64,000 nucleotides of DNA from Pseudoxanthomonas suwonensis (GTDB lineage: Bacteria; Pseudomonadota; Gammaproteobacteria; Xanthomonadales; Xanthomonadaceae), in assembly GCF_000972865.1 (NCBI RefSeq), contig NZ_CP011144.1:1674001-1738000 (forward strand), read 5' to 3'. This document shows, in pieces, positions 28,891 to 37,314 of the stretch. The notes beneath the pieces were generated by a model. The model did no database searches and was not told the origin of the DNA. It was given only the letters and a program-made list of their open reading frames with translations. The translations under genes and the position numbers were made by a program. Position 1 is the stretch's first letter, and every line of letters starts with the position of its first letter.

Positions 28891-28904
28891 AAAAGAAAAC
28901 TTTT
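28891..28904. promoter_or_regulatory. A/T-rich inverted repeat between the ECF sigma and amidohydrolase genes
   Basis: AAAAG and CTTTT enclose AAAA, in a 30-bp stretch far richer in A+T than its surroundings. It lies in the shared upstream region of the two divergent transcripts and probably marks promoter sequence. No standard ECF -35 (GGAAC) is evident. Confidence 0.35.
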
Positions 28905-28969
28905 TTCGTAAGTATTCCCGCGCCCTTGGCGACTACGGAGGCAGACATCTCCGCCAACAGGCCACCATT

Positions 28970-30406
28970 ATGCGGCGCCCGATCCTGGCAACACTGCTGT
29001 TCTCGTCCACCCTGCTCGCCGCACCGGCGGATGCCCGGCCCGCCGGGAATGCGTTGGCCCTCGACAACGTCCACATCATCGAGGCCGAACACGAACACGT
29101 CACAGCGCCCAAGTGTGTGCGGGTAGAGGGACGGCGCCTGGTGCGCGTCGCCAATGCCGGCGACAAGGCCTGCCTGCGCGATGCCCGCCTCATCGATCTG
29201 CACGGCCGCTACCTGATGCCGGGCCTGATCGACATGCATGCCCACCTGACCCTGGGCCCGATGGAGATCAAACGCGAACGCGGCCGCATGGTCATGCAGG
29301 CGCAGGCCGACGACGACATCGCCATACACAACGCGCGCCGGCTGGTGGCCTTCGGGGTCACCACCCTGCGCAATCCGGGCGGCGACCTGCCGGCGGCCGC
29401 CCGCTACAAGGCGGCAATCGCGCGCGGCGAACTGGTCGGGCCGGAGGCGTTCGACGCCGGCCCCGTGATCAACAACGCCGACCTGCCGGGCCTGGCGATC
29501 GCGGCCCGCACCACGCAGGAGATGGAGCGGGTGGTCGAGGCGCAGGTCGAGGCCGGGGCCGACTGGATCAAGCTCTACACCGGCCTGTCGCCGGATCTTC
29601 TGAAGGCCGGCATCGATGCGGCGCACAGCCACGGCCGCCCGGCGGTGGCGCACCTGGAAGGCATCGCATGGCCCGATGCGCTGGAGCTGGGGCTGGACGG
29701 CATCGTCCACCTGATGCCGCTGAGCCCGGACCTGCTGGCCGTGGAGCAGCGAGCGGCCTGGCAGGGCACGGCGCGCGGCGGCACGTATTCGTTCTTCGAG
29801 TGGTGGGAACACTTCGACCCCGACGGTCCCGAGGCCAATCGCGTGGTCGCCGCCTTCCAACGGCACCGCCCGGTGTTCGACGCGACGCTGGTGGCCTTCC
29901 ACGCCGCCTTCGTGCAGGACCAGGACAGCGCCTACAAGGCCGATGCCCGCGACCATGCGCATCCGCGGCTGCTGGCGAACTGGAACGACTGGTTCACCTT
30001 CGCCATCGGCTGGCAGCCCGAAGACTTCGTCCGTGCCCGCGCCATCTGGCCCAAGGTGCAGCGCATGGCGGTACGGCTGCATGCCACCGATGCGCGGATG
30101 ACCCTGGGCACCGACATGAGCAACCCGTGGATCGCGCCGGGGATCAGCCTGCATCGCGAAATGCAGTTGCTGGCGGACGCCGGCGTGCCGGTTCCGCGGA
30201 TCCTGCTCGCCGCCACCCGCAACCCCGCCGAGGCCTTGGGTGCGGGCAAGCGCCTGGGCCGCGTCGTCGCCGGCTACGAGGCCGACCTGCTGGTGCTCGA
30301 CGCCAACCCGCTCGACGACATCGGGCATACCCGCGACATCCATGCCGTCGTCCTCGACGGCCGGTTCCTCGACCAAGAAGCACTCGACCAACTCAAGGGA
30401 GAATGA
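28970..30406 (+). CDS. Secreted metal-dependent amidohydrolase
   Basis: A 478-residue exported member of the amidohydrolase superfamily (imidazolonepropionase/prolidase-like TIM barrel). After a signal peptide (about 1-22) the fold shows metal ligands His90 and His92 in DMHAHL, probable carboxylated Lys201 in WIKLYTG, His228 in AHLEG and Asp382 in LGTDMSNP. The C-terminal GYEADLLVLDANPLDD is the usual small beta domain. The substrate is unknown; relatives include Xaa-Pro and Xaa-Arg dipeptidases. It heads a plus-strand run with overlapping genes and is divergent from the ECF sigma gene. Confidence 0.86.
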   Translation: MRRPILATLLFSSTLLAAPADARPAGNALALDNVHIIEAEHEHVTAPKCVRVEGRRLVRVANAGDKACLRDARLIDLHGRYLMPGLIDMHAHLTLGPMEIKRERGRMVMQAQADDDIAIHNARRLVAFGVTTLRNPGGDLPAAARYKAAIARGELVGPEAFDAGPVINNADLPGLAIAARTTQEMERVVEAQVEAGADWIKLYTGLSPDLLKAGIDAAHSHGRPAVAHLEGIAWPDALELGLDGIVHLMPLSPDLLAVEQRAAWQGTARGGTYSFFEWWEHFDPDGPEANRVVAAFQRHRPVFDATLVAFHAAFVQDQDSAYKADARDHAHPRLLANWNDWFTFAIGWQPEDFVRARAIWPKVQRMAVRLHATDARMTLGTDMSNPWIAPGISLHREMQLLADAGVPVPRILLAATRNPAEALGAGKRLGRVVAGYEADLLVLDANPLDDIGHTRDIHAVVLDGRFLDQEALDQLKGE

Positions 30407-30408
30407 AG

Positions 30409-30957
30409 ATGAAGCACACGTTCAAGCACACCACCGCCCGCTGCCTGCTGGCCGCCGGCCTTGCCCTGGGCCTGGCCGGCACGGCCAACGCCAGCCCGAG
30501 GGACTGGGAATCGCCCGAAGCCATCGTGCATGCCCTGTACGAGGTGATCTCCGCCGATGCCGGCGCCGGGCGCGACTGGGACCGCTACCGCGCCCTGTTC
30601 CTGGAAGGGGCGCGCATGTCGGTGGCGGTGGACTCCGCGATCGGCAGCGGCATCATGGGCATGGACCCGGAAGAACTCATCGCCCACACCGAGTCGGCCT
30701 ACACCGCCACCGGCTTCCACGAGATCCCGCTGGTCACGCGGGTCGAACAGCATGGCGGCCTGGCCTCGGTGATGAGCAGCTTCGAGATCCGCCTTCGCCG
30801 CAACGACGACAAGCCGCTGATGCGCGGCCTGAACCACTTCCAGCTGCTCAACGATGGCGAGCGCTGGTGGATCGTGTCCAACGTCGGCGTGATCGAGACA
30901 CCGGCCTCGCCGTTGCCAAAGGACCTGCAGCCGATCACGGGCGGGGTTGCGAAATGA
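30409..30957 (+). CDS. Exported NTF2-like/SnoaL-type protein
   Basis: A 182-residue protein with a clear signal peptide (KHTTARCLLAAGLALGLAG, cleavage after ANA). The mature part has the NTF2-like cone fold pattern: an initial helix (SPEAIVHALYEVIS), DRYRALFLEGARM, and a terminal strand set ending GERWWIVSNVGVIETP. Function is unknown. I chose the second ATG (30409) because AGGGAG is seven bases away; the first ATG at 30403 overlaps the amidohydrolase stop but lies too close to that site. Tight spacing implies cotranscription with the amidohydrolase. Confidence 0.75.
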   Translation: MKHTFKHTTARCLLAAGLALGLAGTANASPRDWESPEAIVHALYEVISADAGAGRDWDRYRALFLEGARMSVAVDSAIGSGIMGMDPEELIAHTESAYTATGFHEIPLVTRVEQHGGLASVMSSFEIRLRRNDDKPLMRGLNHFQLLNDGERWWIVSNVGVIETPASPLPKDLQPITGGVAK

Positions 30958-31229
30958 ACGAGGCGAACATCAAGGCAATCTCCCCGCAGCCTCCTTCCCG
31001 CCGCAAGCTGCGGTGGATCGCCGTCGCCGCCGGCATCTGCCTGCTGTCGTGGCTGGCACTGGGCGCAGGCATCCTGATGGGGGTCGGCACCGGGACGGTG
31101 CTGGTCCTGGCCAGCGTCGCGGCGGTGGCCACCGAAGGCACGTTCTGGCTGACAGCGCTGGTGCTTGGCGTCAGCGTCTACCAGCTGCGGCGGCAGCTGT
31201 GGGAAAGGGTGCGCCGGCGCTTTTCCTGA
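30954..31229 (+). CDS. Small two-helix membrane protein
   Basis: A 91-residue protein that I do not recognise. It has two hydrophobic segments near 21-43 and 46-70, flanked by a basic N-terminus (PSRRKLRW) and a strongly basic end (RRQLWERVRRRFS). The ATG overlaps the previous stop (ATGA), so it is translationally coupled to the NTF2-like gene. Function is unknown. Confidence 0.7.
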   Translation: MNEANIKAISPQPPSRRKLRWIAVAAGICLLSWLALGAGILMGVGTGTVLVLASVAAVATEGTFWLTALVLGVSVYQLRRQLWERVRRRFS

Positions 31230-31383
31230 GCTGCACGGCGCGGTCGCTGGCCTGCCAGCGACCGCACTGGATCACACTGGCTCGACCATTGCACGCCCGC
31301 TTCCGGCCGCAGGCTGCAATCCCGTACCATCGGACCCACCCGCGGACAGGATCGGTGGCGACATCCACCAAGGCGTGCCCACG

Positions 31384-31734
31384 ATGACTACCCCGGACAA
31401 CCACCACCGCATCGACTACCTCGAGTTCGCCGTCGCCTCGATCGCGGCGTCCAGGGCATTCTACGGCCAGGCCTTCGGCTGGACCTTCCAGGACTACGGT
31501 CCGGACTACTGCGAGTTCCGCGACGGGCGCCTGACCGGCGGCTTTTTCCATGGCACGCCTCGTCCCGGCGGACCGCTGGTGGTGCTGTATTCCCAGGACC
31601 TGCCCGCCACCGAAGCGGCCGTAGCCGGTGCCGGCGGCCGCATCGTCAAGCCGGCGTTCGACTTCCCCGGCGGGCGCCGCTTCGAATTCGCCGATCCGGA
31701 CGGCTACGCGCTGGCGGCCTGGACGGCGGACTGA
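31384..31734 (+). CDS. VOC family (glyoxalase-like) protein
   Basis: A 116-residue single vicinal-oxygen-chelate domain: DYLEFAVASIAASRAFYGQAFGW at the N-terminus, CEFRDGRLTGGFF in the middle and RRFEFADPDGYALAAW at the C-terminus. Candidate metal residues are Glu20 and a later Glu in EFADPDG, but no substrate can be assigned. The ATG at 31384 was chosen on family length; an in-frame GTG lies nine bases upstream. It follows the membrane-protein gene by about 150 bp on the same strand. Its stop abuts the signal-peptidase remnant. Confidence 0.83.
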   Translation: MTTPDNHHRIDYLEFAVASIAASRAFYGQAFGWTFQDYGPDYCEFRDGRLTGGFFHGTPRPGGPLVVLYSQDLPATEAAVAGAGGRIVKPAFDFPGGRRFEFADPDGYALAAWTAD

Positions 31735-31744
31735 GCGGAGTGCT

Positions 31745-31888
31745 GCGCTGCCAGCCCGGTGCCTCGCCGCGGCGCCAGGACCGCGCAACCGCACGGGCGC
31801 AGATCGCATCGGCCTCGAAGCCGAACCAGCAGCCGTCGACGCTGTCGCCGCGATAGTCGCCCAGCACCAGCACGCGTCCTGGCGGCAC
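31745..31888 (-). pseudogene. 3' remnant of a signal peptidase I gene
   Basis: Read on the minus strand this encodes VPPGRVLVLGDYRGDSVDG and continues to PGWQR. It matches the C-terminal 48 residues of the intact signal peptidase gene at 33149-33775 (VPPGHVLVLGDHRGDSVDG to PGWQR) with one codon missing (FGFEADA against FGFVEADA). The nucleotide identity is also high by eye. It lacks the start, the membrane anchor and the catalytic Ser/Lys, so it cannot function. It has the same orientation as the intact copy, and the two flank the alpha/beta hydrolase gene. Confidence 0.85.
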
Positions 31889-31976
31889 CGCCGCTGCATT
31901 GCATCCGTGGAATCCCGCGTGCGGCCTGGAATGCTCGTTCAGGGATGCGACTGACCGGTGGTGAATGACCTTCCTG

Positions 31977-32993
31977 TCAGTTGCCGGCCGGCGCATCCGC
32001 GCCGGTCCCGGCGCCCAACAACCGCTTCACCGCCGAGACAACCTCGTCCGGTTGATCCAGCTGGATGTCGTGCGAGGCGTCCGCCACCTCGACCAGGCTG
32101 CTGCGGGTGGACGCCGCCAGGATGCGAGCATGGGTTTCGCGACGCGCAGCTCCGATGACGGCGCGAACCTCATCGGGGACGCCGTCCTGCCTGGTGGCCG
32201 CCAGCAGCACGAGCGGAATGGACCCGTAGGATTCGTCGGCATCCACCGGTGCCGAGAACAGGTCGATGTTGTGCGCAAGCTCCGAGCGCAGCGTTCGCCA
32301 GTACGACGGCTTGGCCTTGTTGTGCGTCATCGCTGCCGCGACCGGTTCGCTCATCCACGGCGGCGGCGCACGCAAGCACGCTTGCCGGATGGTGTCCATG
32401 TCGCCCGCTTCGGCGGCACCCTCGCAGGCGCCCAGGATTTCTTCGCGCTGCGCGACCCTGGAGGCCACCTGCAACCGCCAGTCCTCTGGAAACAGGTCGT
32501 CAGGCCCCTGCTCGGGGGGATCGACGAGCACCAGTCCGGCGACCATTCCGGGATGGAGCTGAGCGGCCCTGCGCACGATGTTGCTGCCTAGCGAATGCCC
32601 GACCAGCAGTACCGGCGTCGGAATGCCCGACGCCCGAATGAATGCGTGAAGATCGGCGACATCCGCCTCCAGGTCGCGTGGATACGGGCCTTCATCGCTG
32701 AACCCATAGCCGGCCCTGTCGTAGGCGCATACCCGGGTCAGCTGCGCGAGCCGTGGCTGTACCCGATACCAGGTGCTGGAGTCCATGTTGCCGCCCGCCT
32801 CCAGCACGACGACTGGCTCACCCTCGCCGCTGCAGCGCAAGTTCAGTGCGCGGCCGTCGGCGAGCTCGACCCGCTGCCCCGGACTGGCGTAGGCATCGGC
32901 AATCACCTCGGTGTCCGGTTGGTTGCCGTGCGCGGCACCGGGCAGGCTGGAAAGCAACGCTAGGGACAGCAGCGCAACGAACGGCGGGTTCAC
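31977..32993 (-). CDS. Exported alpha/beta hydrolase
   Basis: A 338-residue secreted alpha/beta hydrolase. A signal peptide covers about 1-23 (FVALLSLALLSSLPGAAHG). The fold shows the oxyanion region VVVLEAGGNMDSSTW, strand AYDRAGYGFSD, nucleophile elbow GHSLGS with Ser134, a cap domain near 165-245 and the late His in DASHDIQLDQP. The substrate is unknown. I chose GTG 32993 because AGGAG lies eight bases upstream and the signal peptide then starts correctly; the frame remains open upstream without a signal. The gene sits exactly between a signal-peptidase remnant and the intact signal-peptidase gene. Confidence 0.82.
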   Translation of the reverse strand: MNPPFVALLSLALLSSLPGAAHGNQPDTEVIADAYASPGQRVELADGRALNLRCSGEGEPVVVLEAGGNMDSSTWYRVQPRLAQLTRVCAYDRAGYGFSDEGPYPRDLEADVADLHAFIRASGIPTPVLLVGHSLGSNIVRRAAQLHPGMVAGLVLVDPPEQGPDDLFPEDWRLQVASRVAQREEILGACEGAAEAGDMDTIRQACLRAPPPWMSEPVAAAMTHNKAKPSYWRTLRSELAHNIDLFSAPVDADESYGSIPLVLLAATRQDGVPDEVRAVIGAARRETHARILAASTRSSLVEVADASHDIQLDQPDEVVSAVKRLLGAGTGADAPAGN

Positions 32994-33148
32994 TCGGGAT
33001 GCTCCTGATCCGTGGCGACAAACGGCGGCGAGCCGCCGGCGCATTCTAGCGGGCAACACAGCCGCGGCCAGAGGCCCGGTACTCGTCGAGTGGCGCGGCT
33101 CGGTCGCTGTGCGGATCGAGAACCGGGCGACGGGCTGGGCGGACCGCA

Positions 33149-33775
33149 CTACAGGCGCTGCCAGCCCGGTCCCTCACCGCGGCGCCAGTACACCGCCACC
33201 GCGCGGGCGTAGAGCGCATCGGCCTCGACGAAGCCGAACCAGCGGCCGTCGACGCTGTCGCCACGGTGGTCGCCCAGTACCAGCACGTGGCCGGGCGGCA
33301 CCACCACACCGGGGATGTCGGGACCGCCGCCGTCGGCCAGGTCCAGCCGCGCCACGCGTGCGCCGAAGCGTTCCGCCTCCCCGCCGTCGGCGTCGGCCAG
33401 CGGCAGGCCGTTGATCGACAGGCGGCCGTCGTACAGCTCGACCCGGTCGCCAGCCACCGCGACCACGCGCTTGATCAGCCGCGTGCCGTCGCGCGGCGAT
33501 GCGAACACCACGACGTCGCCGCGCTGCGGCCGGCCGCGTTCCACCAGCACGTGGCGGGTGAACGGCACGCGCAGGCCGTAGGCGCTCATGTCCACCACCA
33601 CCCGGTCGCCCGCCTGCAGCGTGGGCTGCATCGAGCCGCTGGGCACGTGGTAGTGGTTGGCGAACGAGGCGCGTGCGGTACCGAGCAGCAGCAGCATCAC
33701 GGCCAGCGGCAGCACCTCGCGGCGCAGCCAGGCGCCGGCATTGCGCGCGCGTCCGTTCTCCTTCGACCTGTCCAT
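33149..33775 (-). CDS. lepB: Signal peptidase I (S26), accessory copy
   Basis: A 208-residue type I signal peptidase that would cleave Sec signal peptides at the periplasmic membrane face. One membrane anchor lies at about 21-37. The catalytic Ser48 is in VPSGSMQPTL, the general-base Lys102 in RLIKRVVAVAGD, and the conserved GDHRGDSVDGRWFG follows. It is shorter than E. coli LepB (324, two anchors), and no lepA or rnc adjoins it, so it is probably an additional peptidase, not the housekeeping one. The ATG at 33775 follows GGGAG. A truncated copy of its 3' end lies at 31745-31888. Confidence 0.86.
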   Translation of the reverse strand: MDRSKENGRARNAGAWLRREVLPLAVMLLLLGTARASFANHYHVPSGSMQPTLQAGDRVVVDMSAYGLRVPFTRHVLVERGRPQRGDVVVFASPRDGTRLIKRVVAVAGDRVELYDGRLSINGLPLADADGGEAERFGARVARLDLADGGGPDIPGVVVPPGHVLVLGDHRGDSVDGRWFGFVEADALYARAVAVYWRRGEGPGWQRL

Positions 33776-34080
33776 CGGCGGCTCCCGCGACTGGCAATGC
33801 GTCAAGCTATCGCCGACCGCAACGCGAATCCACATGACCGATGGCAGGGTCGGCACGACCTTCAATCGCGCCTGCCTCCATGCGGCGCAGCTCCGTTTCC
33901 TCCCCCTTCCCGACTGGCGAAAGGGAGATGGCAGGAACATCACGACCCTGGCAGCGGGACGCCTCTGCGGTGATGGCGCGACGTGAAGGACGGGGCCCGG
34001 CCCTTGGCGCAGGCGCGACGCCGCCGCGCTATGTTGTGCCGACCCCGGCTCCACTCCGGCACCGGCCGACGGATACCCGC
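33776..34080. other. Noncoding interval upstream of the Gly-rich membrane protein
   Basis: About 300 bases between the divergent signal-peptidase and Gly-rich-protein genes. It must hold both promoters, but no gene, repeat or clear consensus promoter is seen. Confidence 0.5.
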
Positions 34081-34782
34081 ATGCGCAGCTTCCTCGACTT
34101 CAGTTCCTGGTCCGGCCTGTTCACCACGCTGCTCGGGCTGGTGATCGTGTCGCTGGTGGCGGTCGGCATCCGCCTGGCGTTCATGCAGACGATGCAGCGC
34201 CGGCGCGAGCGCGAGAACCGGCAGATCAACGAGCGCCTGAAGACCCTGATCGCCGCCTACAAGACCCTGGGTGGCTCCTTCACCGGCGAGCTGAGCGTGG
34301 ACCCGGCCCACCTGCGCGACCTGCGCCGCAACCCGGAGCTGGCCGCCGAAGAGGATCCGTCGTCCACCGGCTCGGACCGCCGCCGTCGCATCCGCGATGC
34401 GGTCGAGGCCGCGCTGTCGGACGTGATCCTGCTCGGCACCGAGGAGCAGGTGCGACTGGCCGCGCAGGCGGCCGACGACATGGTCGCCGGGCGCAGGGTG
34501 GAGACCGCGGCGCTGGTCGCCTCGCTGCGCGCCTTCATCCGCCAGGCACTGGACCTGGAGCCGATCCCGACGGGACTGGCCATCCCCAGCCAGGGTCCAT
34601 TGCGCGTGACCTCCGGCGGCGGGGGAGGCGGCAAGCGCGACGGCGGCGAAGGGAAGGGCGGCGGGGGCGGCGGTGGAATGGGAGGCATGGGCGGGGGCAT
34701 GGCCGCCGGTGCCGGCGCGGGCATGGCCCTGGGCCGCGACCGCGGCGGCGGCGACTCCGCGCCACAGGACCCACCCCCGTAG
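34081..34782 (+). CDS. Single-pass membrane protein with Gly-rich tail
   Basis: A 233-residue protein that I do not recognise. It starts SFLDFSSWSGLFTTLLG with one membrane segment at about 12-36, then an Arg-rich helix (QRRRERENRQINERLK). A soluble middle region (about 60-170) is helical and regular in composition. A C-terminal tail from about 180 is dominated by Gly and Met (GGMGGMGGGM) and is probably disordered. The last four residues are D-P-P-P, and the TAG stop lies inside REP unit E1. Confidence 0.72.
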   Translation: MRSFLDFSSWSGLFTTLLGLVIVSLVAVGIRLAFMQTMQRRRERENRQINERLKTLIAAYKTLGGSFTGELSVDPAHLRDLRRNPELAAEEDPSSTGSDRRRRIRDAVEAALSDVILLGTEEQVRLAAQAADDMVAGRRVETAALVASLRAFIRQALDLEPIPTGLAIPSQGPLRVTSGGGGGGKRDGGEGKGGGGGGGMGGMGGGMAAGAGAGMALGRDRGGGDSAPQDPPP

Positions 34783-34873
34783 GAGCCGGGCTTGCCCGCG
34801 ACACGACGCGTCGGCACAGGCGACTTCCTCATGATTCGGACGCCCGTGTCGCCGACTGAAGTCGGCTCCTACA
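34779..34873. repeat. REP palindrome E1, provides a stop codon
   Basis: A full unit from GTAGGAGC to GCTCCTACA. The left arm CGGGCTTGCCCGCGACACG and the right arm CGACTGAAGTCG belong to different subfamilies, so it is a composite. Its TAG is the stop codon of the upstream Gly-rich protein gene. Confidence 0.9.
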
Positions 34874-34897
34874 GAAAAGCGGCGACGGCACCGCCGT

Positions 34898-34994
34898 TGT
34901 AGGAGCCGGGTTCAGCCGGCGACCCGACGCCGCCGGCCCGGGCGACGCCCTCACGTTGCGACGCCCGGGTCGCCAGCAAGCTGGGGCTCCTGCA
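34898..34994. repeat. REP palindrome E2
   Basis: A full unit from TGTAGGAGC to GCTCCTGCA with left arm CGGGTTCAGCCGG and right arm AGCAAGCTGGG, again of different type. A further half unit (TGCAGGCGCCGGGCTTGCC) follows at 35012-35046. Confidence 0.88.
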
Positions 34995-35052
34995 AGAGCC
35001 GACGCGGCCGTTGCAGGCGCCGGGCTTGCCCGCGACGCGACGCACGGATCGG

Positions 35053-35433
35053 CTAGCGCACTTCCTCCATCAGCCCGGCCAGATTGCCGTCCGGATCGCG
35101 CAGGAACGCGATCCACAGTTCATGGTCGGGCATGCGCGCTGCGAGCTGCGGCTCGCGCTCGGCGACAGCGCCGCGGGCGAGCATCGCGGCGTAGGCCGCG
35201 CCGATGTCCGCGACGCGGAAATACAACACGGAGTTGGCGCCGGCCGCGCCCGCGCCCTGCGGCGTGGTCAGCATGATCCGCACGCCGTCGGCATCCAGGA
35301 ACGCCAGCTGCGGTCCGGCGCGGAACAGGAACGGCAGGCCGAGCACGTCGCGGTAGAAGCCGAGTGCGACGTCGACATCCGCCACGGTCACCGCGATCTG
35401 GCGGATGCCGTGGACTTTGGGTCCGTATTCCAT
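35053..35433 (-). CDS. VOC family (glyoxalase/bleomycin resistance-like) protein
   Basis: A 126-residue vicinal-oxygen-chelate protein. It shows KVHGIRQIAVTVADVDVALGFYRDVLGL, a typical first beta-alpha unit with the metal-position His at 9, then QLAFLDADGVRIML, and the end HELWIAFLRDPDGNLAGLMEE with the late Glu. Relatives include lactoylglutathione-lyase-like and unknown dioxygenase-like proteins; no substrate can be named. The ATG at 35433 has AGGGAGG at good distance. It precedes REP debris and follows a small NTF2-like gene on the same strand. Confidence 0.85.
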   Translation of the reverse strand: MEYGPKVHGIRQIAVTVADVDVALGFYRDVLGLPFLFRAGPQLAFLDADGVRIMLTTPQGAGAAGANSVLYFRVADIGAAYAAMLARGAVAEREPQLAARMPDHELWIAFLRDPDGNLAGLMEEVR

Positions 35434-35500
35434 GTGAGCCTCCCTGTGCCGGGCCATCTTGCCATGCCCGAAGTCCGCAATGCCGCTACCGGTACGGCCA

Positions 35501-35884
35501 TCACTCCGTATCCGCCGGCAGCGGCGAGAGATGTGTCAGTACGCACTGCCAGCGTCCGTCGCGACGCACGAATACGCAGGAAACGCGTTCGCCGAGCAGG
35601 AACGGCGCACCGCGCCAGGCGCCGCCGGACAGGCCACGGGCAACGGTCACCGCGGTATCGCCGTACACCCGGACTTCCAGCTCGTGCGTTTCCATCACGT
35701 CGTGCGCGAGCTCGCCCGATGCCACCAGCGCGAGGAAGCGCGGCTTGTCGCCGACGCCGCCATCCGGACCGATGATGGCCCATTCGTCCCCGATGAACCT
35801 GCCGATGGCCTGCGCATCGTTGCCGACCATGGCCTGGTCCCAGGCGGCCGTCGTATCGCGGATTTCCTGTTCGGGCGTGCGCAT
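35501..35884 (-). CDS. NTF2-like (DUF4440/SnoaL-type) protein
   Basis: A 127-residue cytosolic NTF2-like protein: an initial helix EQEIRDTTAAWDQAMVGND, FIGDEWAIIGPDG, the central strands ELEVRVYGDTAVTVARG and the C-terminal strand pair VSCVFVRRDGRWQCVLTHLS. This is the common DUF4440 pattern, with members of diverse or unknown activity. An AGGTGAGGC precedes the ATG. It is on the same strand as the VOC gene about 70 bp downstream, perhaps cotranscribed. Confidence 0.82.
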   Translation of the reverse strand: MRTPEQEIRDTTAAWDQAMVGNDAQAIGRFIGDEWAIIGPDGGVGDKPRFLALVASGELAHDVMETHELEVRVYGDTAVTVARGLSGGAWRGAPFLLGERVSCVFVRRDGRWQCVLTHLSPLPADTE

Positions 35885-36002
35885 GCCTCACCTCGCCTGC
35901 GTGCAGGTTCGTGGTCGATCGGGCCGTGGCGGAGTCCGTCCGCTCCCCTGCGCGCCGGCGATGCCGCCAGGCTCGCCGGCCACGCATGGGCGGCGCGCCG
36001 CC

Positions 36003-37136
36003 TCAGCTCCGCGGCTCGAGCTGGAACAGCCGCCCCTGCGCGCCGCGCCCGCCATCCTCCAGCAGCCAGATCGTGCCGTCGGGCCCTTGCTCGACCTCGC
36101 GGATGCGCGTGCCCATGTCGAAGCGCTCGGCTTCGCGCGCGGTGTCGCCATCGAGTGCCACCCGCACCAGGCTCTGCGAGGACAGGCCGCCGATCAGGCC
36201 ACTGCCGTTCCAGCCCGGGTAGCGGTCGCCGCTGTAGATCACGAAGCCGGCCGGCGAGATCACCGGCGTCCAGGTGATCAGCGGCGCGCGGTACTGCGGC
36301 TGGGTGTCGTGGTCGGGAATGGGCTTGCCGTCGTAGTGGTCGCCGTTGGAGACGATCGGGTAGCCGTAGTTGGCGCCCTTTTCGATCAGGTTGAGCTCGT
36401 CGCCGCCCTTGGGCCCCATCTCGTGCACCCACAGCCGGCCGTCGCGGTCGAAGGCCAGGCCGAGCGGATTGCGGTGGCCCAGCGACCACACCTGCGACGA
36501 CACCTCGCCCTGGCCCTGGAACGGGTTGTCCCCGGGCACGCTGCCGTCGTCGCGCAGGCGGATTAGCTTGCCGAGGTTGGAGTCCATGTCCTGGGCCGGA
36601 TCGAACTTCTGCCGCTCGCCGGAAGTGATCCACAACAGTCCGTCGCGGTCGAAGGCCAGGCGATGGCCGTAGTGGCCGCGCCCGGCGACCTTCGGCACCT
36701 GCCGCCAGATGGCCTGCGGCTTGCGCAGTTCGCCGCCGTCGCCGTCCAGCTCCAGCGTGGCGCGCACCACCACCGCGCCGGCGGTATCGCCGTCGCCCGC
36801 CTCGGCGTAGCTCAGGTAGACCCAGCCGTTCTGCGCGAACTGCGGGTGCAGCAGCACGTCGCCCAGGCCACCCTGCCCGGCATGGACCACGTCGGGCACG
36901 CCACCCACGCGCGCGCGCTTGCCCGTGGCCGGGTCGAACACCAGCAGGCGACCGGCCTTCTCGGTGACCAGCAGGCGGCCATCGGGCAGGAAGGTCATCG
37001 CCCAGGGCTCGTCGAAGCGGGCGACCTCGCGCTCGGCGAAGGGCTTGGCCGCCGGTGCGGGCGCCGACTGGGCCAGCGCGGCGGCACAGGCGACGGCGAG
37101 CGTGGAGGCGAGCACGACGGCGGACAGGGAACGCAT
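36003..37136 (-). CDS. Periplasmic PQQ-dependent aldose sugar dehydrogenase
   Basis: A 377-residue exported six-bladed beta-propeller of the soluble glucose dehydrogenase/aldose sugar dehydrogenase (YliI) family. Such enzymes oxidise aldoses in the periplasm with PQQ and Ca. A signal peptide covers about 1-22. Diagnostic segments are FDEPWAMTFLPDGRLLVTEK, the catalytic His in GRGHYGHRLAFD, SGERQKFDPAQDMDSNLGK and GHRNPLGLAFD. The C-terminal EQGPDGTIWLLEDG closes the propeller. No PQQ synthesis genes are in this window. It is a single-gene unit. Confidence 0.9.
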   Translation of the reverse strand: MRSLSAVVLASTLAVACAAALAQSAPAPAAKPFAEREVARFDEPWAMTFLPDGRLLVTEKAGRLLVFDPATGKRARVGGVPDVVHAGQGGLGDVLLHPQFAQNGWVYLSYAEAGDGDTAGAVVVRATLELDGDGGELRKPQAIWRQVPKVAGRGHYGHRLAFDRDGLLWITSGERQKFDPAQDMDSNLGKLIRLRDDGSVPGDNPFQGQGEVSSQVWSLGHRNPLGLAFDRDGRLWVHEMGPKGGDELNLIEKGANYGYPIVSNGDHYDGKPIPDHDTQPQYRAPLITWTPVISPAGFVIYSGDRYPGWNGSGLIGGLSSQSLVRVALDGDTAREAERFDMGTRIREVEQGPDGTIWLLEDGGRGAQGRLFQLEPRS

Positions 37137-37275
37137 GGCGGCATCTCCGGCGGGAACGGTGCAGTCGATGCTAACCGGCGGCCGTTGCCTCGCCGTGATG
37201 CGGGTCGTGCGGTGGAGGAAGCCAGGCTGTCGGCCCCAGGCATCGGATCACGGGAGCCGCTTGCGAACGCAATGA

Positions 37276-37314
37276 AGCCGGCGGCATCGGGTCGCCCATG
37301 AATGGGCTCCTACA
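37276..37314. repeat. Partial REP unit F, provides the photolyase stop codon
   Basis: A right half unit: GGCGGCATCGGGTCGCCCAT followed by GAATGGGCTCCTACA. Read on the minus strand, CTGTAG at its end supplies the last Leu codon and the TAG stop of the photolyase gene. Confidence 0.75.

Noticed and set aside
31646..31996. A 116-codon minus-strand frame as an intact gene
   Set aside because: Only its middle 48 codons are meaningful, and they equal the C-terminus of signal peptidase I. The start and catalytic residues are missing and it overlaps the VOC gene, so it is called a remnant.
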